The position numbers were made by a program, and so were the translations under genes. Source: Melanocharis versteri (Eukaryota; Chordata; Aves; Passeriformes; Melanocharitidae). From it: a stretch of 64,000 nucleotides of DNA. Location: NCBI GenBank assembly GCA_013397845.1, contig VZTG01001883.1, positions 2,925,649-2,989,648 on the forward strand, given 5' to 3'. This document shows, piece after piece, positions 25,387-35,786 of the stretch; within the stretch, counting starts at the first letter, position 1, and each line of letters opens with the position of its first letter. Below the pieces are notes generated by a model, which worked only from the letters and a program-made list of their open reading frames with translations, did not search any database and had not been told where the DNA came from.

Positions 25387-28300
25387 TTACAGCTGTACTA
25401 CTGTAAATCCTGAATGTGCCATGTGTTGCTGCATGCTAAACTCACCATCTTACATTTCCAAGTGGGAGATTATTTACAAATTTATTTTTGCTTCTGCTTC
25501 CTTTTTCCAGTCTTGGCAGACCAAAATGAAGATTATTCATAAATAATCTGAAACGAGATGATGCAGACCATTAGATTGTCCTGTCAATCTATATATCTGT
25601 GTGTCATAAACAAAAAACTATAAGATCATCTCTGTGAGCATCTTAATGGCATGCTTACATTCGGCACATGACTGGATACATTTTCATACACAATAATTGT
25701 GTCTGCTAAACATTTAGGAAATTATAAGCTTTTGTATTTATATTGATATTCAAAAGCTACATAATCAACAGAATAAAACAGAAACAACTGCAAAATCTAA
25801 ACTAATTGCTAGTCAGTGACTTAGTATGTCAAGGCAAGAAGCTGTTTTATACAGTAGTCTTTGTGATTCTAAAGTAGCAACATGTCTTTGTCTTGCCTAT
25901 GAGGAGAATTAGAATTGCCTAACTTCATGAAACTGGTGTACAAGCAAGGGTTTCTGCCACTTCGCTGGAGCAGAGGTGCCTTCCCCAGCTCTGCACTCAC
26001 TGCTGTGAGACAGGCGCCTGCATCAGCCCTTCACTTGGGTGCATAAAAAACTGGAATGTCATTTCAGGTAATAGTTACCAAGTTCAGTGAAGGTCTGGGC
26101 TGAAGTCCTATTTGTGCTTATTTGAGTTTTCACTGGTGTGAATTAGGAGCATTTTACGTCAGCTGACTGCAGCAAAACCCAGGCTTTCTACACACTTCTT
26201 GTGGAAGATGACTCGTAGGACAGCATGATTAAAAATTGCTCTGTGACAGGAAAGCTCATCAAAGATATAGAGGACAATTTTAATTCTTTTCCCTTGTGAA
26301 TATTTAATCATGAATATCTATTTATATTCCATGGAGTGACTCCAATGGGTACGATGCCAATCCAGAATAACTAAGGAGTTGGAGTACTTTGGAGGTCAGG
26401 AAGAGATTCCTGCCCAGGTTCTGGGGTAATTTAGGCAGTAAAGTGACCGAACCCTAATCTTTCATATGCCCTTGCAAGTTAAGGGGTCACTGACCCAAGT
26501 CACATAAGATACAATCCTCTTGTTTAGTCCAAATATGCCATATTTACTGAAATTTAGCAAGTTATTATGTCTGACAAAATAAAGTTGATTTAGAGCATTA
26601 CGGACCATCTCATTTCATTTATGACAACTGAATCATATCTTTCCCTGTGTTTTCATCATGTTTTTTCAGGATTTTCTTTTAAGAGCTCTCTTTTTGAACA
26701 CATTTTTTTTCCTTCCCAAACATTCATTTGAGTTTCTATTTTCTTCTGAAACAGGATTCTGCATATGGAATTGAGCAATGAAATAAAGACATGCGTACAA
26801 TGATTAGAAATCACCATTTAGTTAAATAGACACTAGTCTATATTACATTTAAATGCTTTAAACTGTACTTGTTGTAAGAGTGAAATGAGCTTACAACCCT
26901 TAAAATATGTCTAATTTCCTACGATTTATGGAGAATAATGGAAGCTACTCCAAGAGGAGACATTAAGAGAAGCTTTTCCTGTCAAGGTGGATATGCAATT
27001 GTTCAGGGCAGGCACTTCAAAATTAAAATAGATTTCTGTTTTTATCCACAGTGTTTTAAGCCAATTTTCTGCCATTTGACTTAGTATTTAACCTTTTTAT
27101 TAACAAGAGTGAGCTTTGCTTTCCATTTGACTCCAGTTCCTTTCCCAAAAATAACCCAAAGCGCCACAGTCATGATATTAATTGCTCCTTGGGGAGTTTT
27201 GCACTTTAGGGGTTTTTGACAATACAATTGTATTTAGGATTTTGTCAGGAAGACTACAACACTATCTGAAGTTGACTTCAACATTTTATGATCTTACAAT
27301 CTGATTTCTTGATGAAAGTCAAAGCAAAGTGTTCCTGAATTAGACTTTATACTGAAGTATTCCAGCATTAAATGTTCAGGGTTCATATCACTGAAATTTA
27401 TTATCATGTTTGAGGTGATTGCTTCAGCTGCTTCAGGCACTTTGTGGGGAACAATGTATCTAATACAGATACAGAAAGAACACAGATCTATTAGGTGATG
27501 GAAACTTCCAGTGAAACATGGATTTGGTATAGAGAGGATGTTTGACAGCCTTTGTATGTGCTTATACGAAGTGCTCGGCATTTTCACTGTAAGCAAATCC
27601 CACACTGTCATTCTTATAGAATGGTAACTTACTGATTTTTGTGCATGGCAGATTATTCCTATTTTTAGCCTCACTGGATGCTAATTCTTAATAGTGAAAC
27701 AAGCCTCTGATAGTCATTCCTAGAAGACATTACTTGTCAAAAACACCTTTTTTTAATGTGGTTTTCTATTCAACTGTGTCAATCACAGAATTTGCATACT
27801 TCTTTAGTGGTTAGTAAGGTATGTCAAAAAAAATGCCACAGCAAATATAATGTTAAGATCACGAGACCTTTCTAAGAAAAAAACACTGTGCTTTCATCTG
27901 GATGTTTGGACCCCTCTATTTATGAATACATTGTGGGGTTTTTTCAGATTTTTTGCTTTGTTTTTGTTTATTAGTTGAAAGACAGTAGATCTTTTTAATA
28001 GATAATTCTACTGGAAAATTGGTAAGCATCTTAAAAGCTAAGGAACCATCCTTAAAAATTTAATCTGCTTTAATTTTCTTTAGAAAATCTATTTTTTTTA
28101 ACGCTCTCACAGACTTGTTTGAGATTGTTGCAGATTTTGTGGTTGACTTACATCAGTTAAGTCAACAACAATCCACTAAGCAGCACATGACAGCAATGCA
28201 AGAGGACCATGAATAATACTTAATATTGGATAATTTAATGCTTCTGCATACTTGTACACTTAGTGATTTCAGCATTCTCATATCACCTGTTAAATCTGGC

Positions 28301-29160
28301 TATTTGGAATCACCAGAAGGGAGTATGGAATTTCCTTAACTTTGAAACCTTGATCAGTACTCTCTTCCAGATGCAAACCCATAAAAAAATGGGAAAGTGT
28401 AAAAATACCAAGTTGATTGTCCTGACATTTAAATTTGGAAGTTATTATAGATTTAATAGAGTTATATTATATAACAGATGTCTCAATCTAAATATTCACA
28501 CATATACCTAATAAATAGGTTAAAGATGCACTCCTTGCAATAGCATATTTGTTTTAGATACACTCTAAAGAAAATGGATAACATTATGACAAATGACAGA
28601 GCATGCGTACGGAAAGGCTTCATTTTATTTCTTAATGAAGAGATGTAAGGAGAGATCTAAAACGGGTGTAAGCTGTCAAGCTGCTCATTCAGGCTCTATC
28701 TCCAGCAGCTAAGCAGCTGCCCTCTGAATGCTCTTGTGGCCTGTATCATCCAACACTGTATAATCTTACCCAAAGAGATAGAGCTGCCAGTGCCTTAAGA
28801 TCAATCTGGAAATTATTCAATTCCAGCTCATGAGAAAGGTTTAATCTCCTGTTGCTGAAAACGCCTTAAGAACCTGGCTAATAAAATACCACATAAGTGT
28901 CCAAACTTCCACCACTTTTTACAGTCCCACATATGGATAATGATGTAACCTCAATTAATTCATAGGCAAAATAAAGGCTGAAGACCACATCGGGGCAGAA
29001 GGGAATGTTACCACTCCTTTCTATCTCAAGCAGCCAGTTACAAATATGTAAAGGAACCACAAAGTGACAGAAAAACAATGTTGAATGACCACACTTTCCA
29101 TTGACAGAATGCATGAGATTATGAGATTTAAGAAAGAAAAGAGTCAAACCCTCTGTTTTC
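25387..29160. other. A+T-rich unique sequence, no gene seen
   Basis: The longest open frame is 126 codons on the minus strand at 27294-27674. It matches no family I know and is of chance length. A compact inverted repeat lies at 28138-28170. No CR1 or LTR signature is seen. Confidence 0.5.
28138..28170. repeat. Compact 13-bp-arm hairpin with 7-base loop
   Basis: TGTGGTTGACTTA at 28138-28150 pairs with TAAGTCAACAACA at 28158-28170 with 12 of 13 matches; the inner 9 bp are perfect and the loop is CATCAGT. The arm length is too short for a standard microRNA precursor. It could be the core of an old inverted-repeat element, a protein-binding dyad, or chance. Confidence 0.6.
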
Positions 29161-29205
29161 TGAAAATTTTCAATCAGCCCTGTTTGCAACTGTTGACTTC
29201 TAACA
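29161..29205 (+). repeat. 45-bp direct repeat, copy 1
   Basis: This segment (TGAAAATTTTCAA...GCAACTGTTGACTTCTAACA) recurs at 31060-31104 in the same orientation with 42 of 45 bases identical and no gaps. Neither flank is similar between copies. See copy 2 for interpretation. Confidence 0.85.
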
Positions 29206-29837
29206 AATCCTCTCATACTTTTTTGTTCTTACATCCCCCATATTTGCAGGTACCTGTTCCAGGCAGGACTCTTCTAACCCATCTCTAATTAATACTTCAC
29301 CTAATCTTCTTATAATACTGCTAATTGTTCACAAACAGGCGATTTAATCAACACTCCGCTAAGAGAGGAAGCTTTATTCTCTCTACTGTTTTGCGCTTTG
29401 ACACAGGGAGAGCTGAGGCAACTAGGTCCCAATTGCTTTGTTTCCATGTAATTTAACAGCAAGACATTATTTTCTCATAAGAGATGCTTTGAATTTTTAC
29501 TGCTAATGAATAAATTAACTAAAAAGGTTAATCTGCCTACATGTTTATGAAACATTATGCAAATTGCTCTCAAAAAGGTTTAATGGTAATTGAAAGCAGT
29601 TGAAAACCATGGTACATTTCATTCAATTTTAACTTTTTTTTATTTTAAGTATACAAATTGCACTCACTTTAGATTTTACAGATATTTAGGGCAAGAGATT
29701 ATTTTTATAATTTAGAAGAGCTTTCTTATAAATTTTCAGTTTTCTGAAGGCTTTCAGATTTCCAAGGTTATGGAGATTCACCTGAAAGTAGATGGATGAA
29801 CAGTGAAATATTTTTGTCATTTATTATTGTGGTCCAC

Positions 29838-29860
29838 AAAATCACAGAATATGCTGAGTT
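29838..29860 (-). mobile_element. Possible minimal CR1 3'-end scrap
   Basis: AAATCACAGAATATGCTGAGTT matches the terminal bases of the antisense CR1 copy at 20291 (CAGAATATGCTGAGTT there) almost exactly, then stops. A LINE can insert only its last few tens of bases through severe 5' truncation, so this may be an ultra-short CR1. At this length chance cannot be excluded. Confidence 0.4.
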
Positions 29861-30301
29861 ATTACTAACACAATTATATTCATTTAACACATATTAAAGA
29901 AAATTAAAAATATTTGTCATACCATTTTTTTTACCAAGATGGTGTAAGATCTACTATCCACTCCAGAGCAGTGTGCGTTTATAGGGGCTGAGTCTTGCAA
30001 CTGTGAAATGGCAACTCTTTGACACTTAAGTAAGTTGCTCTGTTTCCTTGGCTCTATTCTAAATTCAACTAGGGAATACATTAAAGATGCTCTAAAGGAG
30101 ATGAGGCGTGTTTAGAAGTACAAAGCTAGCTAGCCAATTTCTGTCTTTATCAACAAATAGTTCTGTCCTTTGATTGGAAAAGAATGAAGAAATAGGGAGA
30201 GGGAAGAGAGACAGAAATGTAGCATAGTTTGGTTCTCTGATTGATTAAAAAGGGCATTAATGGGAACAAAAACAATAGGTCTATACAAAGGTTTGTTTTC
30301 C

Positions 30302-30326
30302 AAAAAAAAAAAAAAAAAAAAAAAAA
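30302..30326. repeat. A25 homopolymer
   Basis: The longest uninterrupted mononucleotide run in the window. Nothing upstream looks like a retrocopy body, and I see no flanking short duplication, so it is better regarded as a simple repeat than as a retroposed tail. Confidence 0.9.
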
Positions 30327-30601
30327 GAACTACTACTCAAACTGTGAAATGAGATAGCCCCATGGCTTAGGAAATTTTCATTTGCAACCAAGTCACCTGC
30401 ATTTATTTCATCACTGAGTTTCCTTGTTAGGCTGGATTTCAAAACAATCTGCATATTTGTTCTGTGACAGAATGAGATGCATTTCTTAAAGGCCATAATT
30501 ACCTTACCTGGGATATTATTACTTGATTTTCCCAGCACCTAAAGTATTTTAGGTGTTTATATAGGCATTTATGTTTTGGCAACGAGATGAATATTTTTTT
30601 T

Positions 30602-30731
30602 TCTGCTTGGGTTTTTTTGGGGATTGGATTTTTTCAGGGCTTTTCTTTTGGGATTTTTTCAGGGTTTTGTTTTTGTTCTTGCTGGTTTTGGGGGAGGGTG
30701 TGTTTGGTTTGGATTTTGGGGGATTTTTTGT
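30602..30731 (+). repeat. T/G-rich, G-run-bearing tract with 25-bp tandem unit
   Basis: The plus strand is almost entirely T and G with runs of three to five G at 30609, 30619, 30637, 30650, 30662, 30690, 30696 and 30718. Part of it is a 25-bp unit repeated twice (30626-30650 and 30651-30675, 22 of 25 matches) beginning GGATTTTTTCAGGG. Loops between most G-runs are long, so a stable G-quadruplex is only possible at about 30690-30722. Similar T/G tracts occur at 58602-58648 and 39735-39770. Confidence 0.75.
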
Positions 30732-31059
30732 TTAGACTTTCCTAAAAATGTATAAAGACACACAGATTCTAACAAAGATTTTTTTTAATGTTATAAATGT
30801 TCTTTCACTAATTTTTTGGTGAATATTTGTCTTAATCTGCTGTGATTTCAAAAACATTTCTTTTTTTTGATTTGATAATTTTTGTTCATTTAACCTTTAT
30901 TTTTGTCAGTCATCCTTTCTTTTCTTTGCTTTTCCTTTCTTTGGGCAGGAATTGATGAATAAAAGAAGGAAATAAAAGAAGAAAAGAAGGACAACTAGTA
31001 GCTTGTTGTGAATATATTCAGTGCTGTGTGAAGTGTGTACATCTGCACAAAAATGTATT

Positions 31060-31104
31060 TGAAAATTTTCAACCAGCTCTCTTTGCAACTGTTGACTTCT
31101 AACA
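31060..31104 (+). repeat. 45-bp direct repeat, copy 2
   Basis: 42 of 45 identical to 29161-29205, with differences confined to three single-base substitutions in the middle. Possible explanations are a fragment of an unknown dispersed repeat family present twice, a local segmental duplication that has otherwise decayed, or duplicated flanks of an inserted 1.85-kb segment. The duplication is far too long for a usual transposon target-site duplication. Confidence 0.85.
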
Positions 31105-31430
31105 TCCCTGCTGAGTGTTGAAGCCGCATTGAATGCTGCTCAGAGCACTGCCTCGGACCTCTTTTGGAGAGTAAAAATAGTGCAGAAAGTGTTTTTGCAG
31201 TACATGCAATCTGTGCTGACTGCCAGCAGGTTGAACAGTGAGGGCTCATCCTGGATTTAGGAGTTCTGGGCTTTGCACGGCTGCAGTGGGAAGCAGCAGA
31301 GCCCGGGAAGGCAGCGCCGTGCTGACAGAAGAGGCATTGGCTGCTCATCCTGCACTGGCCTGGGCTGGCAGCCCCCTTCCTCCATTGCCTCCAGCTGCTC
31401 AAAACTGCCAACTTCTGCACTTCAAAACTT
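31105..31430. other. G+C-rich islet of unknown origin
   Basis: Beginning right after copy 2 of the 45-bp repeat, the base composition jumps to near or above 50 percent G+C, peaking at 31255-31400 (GAGCCCGGGAAGGCAGCGCC and GGCCTGGGCTGGCAGCCCCC). Open frames exist on both strands (141 codons minus at 30995-31420; 82 codons plus at 31238-31486), as expected in G+C-rich DNA, and none resembles a known protein. It may be the body of an unidentified retroelement or LTR, a retrocopy fragment, or a regulatory islet. Confidence 0.4.
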
Positions 31431-34400
31431 ACTGCAACTATGTCATCATAACTCTCACTGAAGGGCAGTCTTGCTTAGCATCTTAGAGTGTTTTTTGTCA
31501 TTTCACTTCTAGAAGATCCTACTGGTCATTATCATTTGAAGAGACCAGTTTTGACTTTCTACTAGTATCTTAGTTAAGTAATGAGGCTTCTTTAAATTTT
31601 TTTATACTCTAGTATGTTTTTATTTTTAAAAGAATAGACATAAATATCAGAGGGTTTTATTCTTTAAAGCAATTAGCATTCCTCCTCCTACCTCTCCTGT
31701 ATAGTGACTCTCATAGCCAAATCTCTCTGACAATGTTTTTCTGATATCTCCCATAAATGTGTTCATGGACATTTTATAGCCTTTTCTTCTTGTACTTCAA
31801 TAGGTTTTGTAAATCACTGGTGTTCTCTGATTCCCCCACATAGTTATAAACATAAATCTTCTCTCCTTTAGCCTTTGCTGGGTGCTTTTCTTCTGCTCTT
31901 ATAAATTTCGCTGTACTTTTCCCTGATAATTCCAAAATGCGTTTTTTTTTGAGCGCAAGGAATTGGAAATACTTCAAAGAAAATAAAAGCAATGTATTTA
32001 GCATTAGTAATACTTACCTTTAATTAACTGAAGTTGATCAGCTGATGCATAAATTTTAACAAAAACAAGTGAACTGTGAGTAATTCAGAGACTGGGGAAC
32101 TGATCCTCTTTCTTCTGCTTGGGTAAAAGTAGGTTCCTCCACTCCCCACATTGCAAAGCACTGATTTGTCTGTGAATATAAATTAGAGAAGTCTTAGATA
32201 TGCTTAGAGTCACAACATCTTGTTTGGCAGGTGGTGAAGATTGTTGGTGCCCTTCCCACTTTGGCAATCGCCTCTCACCTTATCCAAGAGGATAGATGCA
32301 AAATCAGCATGGCTGGGAATCAAGCCCCAGCTTCTGATACAGTCAATAAATACCTAAAAGCTGTCTTCAATACATAGGTCTTCATGTTTGGGGTACAAAA
32401 AACCAAGAAAATTTTTTTTTTTTTTATTTACATAATTTTCTACTTCTTCTCATGTCAGAGAAATACCATATGAGAAAATGTTCTTTCAGCAATTTTCTTC
32501 CCAGAACTTGCTTGGAGCCAAATGTTCACAGTTCTGCATTAGTGACAAAACAAGCTGCCAAGTATTTCCCCTCTTTCAAGAGGGGGAAAAGAAGCTTACT
32601 CTGTATTTCTGCTTTTCATCTGGATGACTCTTGACTGAGCAGAGAGGAGCTTGTCACCTGGATACTCCTACCTCTTTTACGACTGTCTGGGAATCTGGCA
32701 GAAAAATATTTACCTGTTTCCAAATCATGAGCATGACTTGTGGTTTGTGGCTTATACTTTGTCTTTTCACACTAGGTGCGATATACTACTGCCCTCTGTG
32801 CTTTCCCAGGAGTCAATTGTGTCATTACTCATCTCAGTAGCAGTGTAGCCCAAGGAGCAGTTAAAGGGTCTAAAAGCAGTACTGCTCAGACCAGAAGGAT
32901 TGTTTTCCACCCTGTTACAGTGCTTGGCACACTTGAGAGGCATGACAGGACATGGCCACTTTCCACCTAAAGACCTGGGCAGGGGACCAGACCAACCCAC
33001 ATTTTCCAGCTTGGAGAGCAAGGAGAGGTCACGGCACTGGTTAGCAGTACCTAAAGCACACAGCAGACAAGTGACCTCATGGCTGTAAGATTTCTCTTCT
33101 TCCTAAAGTGTTTCTGCTCCCAGTATCAAGAAACCCAGACAGCAAACAAAAAGCTGTCAATAAGGTTTGTTATGCAATGATAAACAGATAGCATGTGCTC
33201 TCAAATATTTAATAGGTCTGACCTGAAATATCAGATTTTCCTCATCACTTGTGATCTAACTTCATACCTCAAAGGCCTCAACAAGACCAGAAATTCAGTT
33301 AGCTAGGACTTTTTACTGCTAAAATATTATTTTTAATAAATTAAACTCTTATTTCAAATTTGCAGAAGCAGACAAAACAGTGATTGCTTTTTCTGTATCT
33401 TCTTGTGTCTCAAAAAATGTTGAGGATTTGGATGCTTTATTTTCTCACAGACCTGAGAACTCTTATGCCAACTTATCACAAGGGAGAATTTTTACTTGTT
33501 ATAATGGGAAGCCTGGCAGCTTTAACACATTACTCCAGTGTTTGCCTCAATTATATCTTATTTCTGTGGTTACTGGACACATTTCAGATAGTTCTTGACC
33601 ATCAGACCCTTATAAACTCACATTGCTCACAAAGTTACCCAAGGCAATATTATTGCAGAATGATTTAACAGTCTCCAGATAGAGCACATTAGCAAAATGT
33701 GATTTATACTTTTATAGGTATTAACACAGTGACTTGAATAAAATAAGAACCAGCTTTCAGTTCAAGCTTTGTTTTCAGAGTTGAAATAGGTTAGTTAAAT
33801 TTCCAGTAATTTTATTGGTTCTTTCTCATTGTCATTTGTCATACTTGTAAGTCTCACAGGCCTCCTTCCACTTCAGTGGAAAATTGTTCGAAAAAAGTTG
33901 GGTACAGAGTGACTTGAAATTAAAATATTTTTCAAAGGGAGCATCCATAAATATGCTGGACATAGACATTAAACCTTTCTATACATTTTTTTCCTGTTTG
34001 TAAATGATGGATTGTCTAAGTTCAAACACAAGTAGGGATACTAAGAGGGAAATTTGGATAACCTAAAAAGGGAATCAAATTCTAATCCACATAAATTGCC
34101 ATTAAGAATACGAAATACCTGTACAATACCCACTTCCAAACTTTGGTTGATTCCTACAGGTCTGGGCAGTTTCACCCTAACCAGATGACTCCTTCCCCTA
34201 GACCTGAGTGGGCTGTGGATGGGTCACACCTAGATTTCTTAACTGTATGAACAAACTCAACTCATATTTTTCGTCACTGAATTTGGAGTCATCCCATCTA
34301 TTGCCACTGAAATGTTGATGACAGCATCTGTCTGTCATAGAGTACTTTTATAACCAGAGCCCCATCAGTGAAGTTTTCCTCCCTGAGTCGCCTAAGAGTA

Positions 34401-35504
34401 CATATCTCCCACTTCCCAGAAAAAGGCAGGTATGGAAAATGAATTCTGACTTAGGTTGGTATCTAAGGGTTCTGACCGAGTTTTTGCTTCTTCTCTAAGG
34501 CTTGAGCACCCACATATAGGTTAAATACCGAGGTGTCAGACGTAGTGACAACTCTTTTCTCAACACAGACCTGAGACACAAACTGCTTGGACTGTGTATT
34601 ATTCAAAGACTGGATCTATATCACTTAAAAAAAAAAAAAATTGATCTTGCCTTTAGTGTTCAAACCCTGAAAATGGAGCTAGCTTCTCTTCTCCTCAATC
34701 TCTGTTACTGCAATTCTAGAATCGGCTTTGACTGAGCTAATGATATGGCCCATAATATTACAGAAAACAGGCATGGCATAGAGATGGAACTCCCTGGAAC
34801 GTAATTCACAGATAATCAATGTATGGAATTTCACACTAGTCTAAAGTATGCAATTAAGCACCTTTAAAAATCTGATGTGCAATTAGTAAGCATTTCACAG
34901 TAACAATCAATAAAAGTAAATGAAGCTAACAGTACAGAGTAATCATGTATCAGCAAATCAAATGCAGACTGACATGCTATACCAGAGTAATTTATTTCTG
35001 CTATTGATTTCAGTGTAGGTTTTGTCTGCTGACCTACATATGCTACACTGAATTTAGTCCACAGAGATTAACAGCCATATAGATTGACACAGAATCAAGT
35101 AATCAGGTTCCAAACGAGCATCAAAAAGTGAATTTTTATTTCTGAATACTTAAGTACTCAGGAACACATTTAGCAGTCTATTAATAATGGAGAGTCACTG
35201 AAAAAAAATTTGGAACTTCAGATTTCTGTTTTCCAGGAAGTCAGAATCCCAGAACAATCCTCCCCTGCAACACTCCAAGTGTTAACACAGTGAAGCACTT
35301 TGCTTGCTTGTTTGTTTGTTTGGGGTAATTCATCACCTTGCAATTGAAAATTTTCAGAGCAAGTTATGATTTTGGTTCTGATTTCTCTTACAGTAAATTT
35401 GACAGGCAGAACTCACTCTCCACTCACACTAAACGTAGGAGTATGAAACTGGCCTAAGCAAAAAAACACTTTAAATGAACTATGTTGCTCTGCACCCTTT
35501 GTCT
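31431..35504. other. Unique sequence, no gene seen
   Basis: Overlapping short open frames at 32452-33088 on both strands reflect moderate G+C and do not match any protein I know. No LINE or LTR signature is seen. A-runs occur near 32410 and 34627. Confidence 0.5.
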
Positions 35505-35786
35505 CACCCTTTGGACAAGGGGCAGCATTTTTAAGCTAATAGAATGTAGATTCAGACTAGGTATAAGGAAGAAATTTTTTACAATGAGAAATTTTTTACA
35601 AGGTGAAACTCTTGCACAGATTGCCCAGAGGGGTGGTAGGTGCTCCTTTCCTGGAAACATTCAAGATCAGATTTGATGGAGCTCTGAGAAACCTGATCTA
35701 GTTGAAGATGTTGCTACTCATTGCAGAGGGTTTGTACTAGATGGTTTTTATAAGGGCCTTCCACCACAACTTGGTCTATGATTCTC
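35505..35786 (+). mobile_element. Old CR1 LINE fragment, 3' end, sense
   Basis: A decayed CR1 3' end in the plus orientation. Order seen: GGACAAGGGGCAGC (end of ORF2), TTCAGACTAGGTATAAGGAA, TTGCCCAGAGGGGTGGTAGG, GAAACATTCAAGATCAG, GGAGCTCTGAGAAACCTGAT, ACTAGATGGTTTTTATAAGG, CCTTCCACCACAAC and the terminal CTATGATTCTC octamer remnant at about 35775-35786. A 17-bp tandem duplication (35569-35585 and 35586-35602) has arisen inside it. No open frame of CR1 type survives. No target-site duplication is expected for CR1. It is a different CR1 type from the copy at 20291. Confidence 0.9.

Larger units (their letters stand above)
29206..31059. other. Interval between the 45-bp repeats, no gene seen
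   Basis: It contains a tiny CR1-tail-like scrap (29838-29860), an A25 run (30302-30326), a T/G-rich tract with several G-runs (30602-30731) and many T-runs. No open frame is recognised. The interval is slightly richer in simple sequence than its surroundings. Confidence 0.55.

Noticed and set aside
27294..27674. 126-codon open frame on the minus strand
   Set aside because: In DNA of this A+T content about one frame of this length is expected by chance in 64 kb; no domain, splice sites or known family.
30995..31420. 141-codon open frame on the minus strand, the longest in the window
   Set aside because: It sits across a G+C-rich islet where stops are rarer, has low-complexity ends and no resemblance to a known protein; the islet is reported instead.
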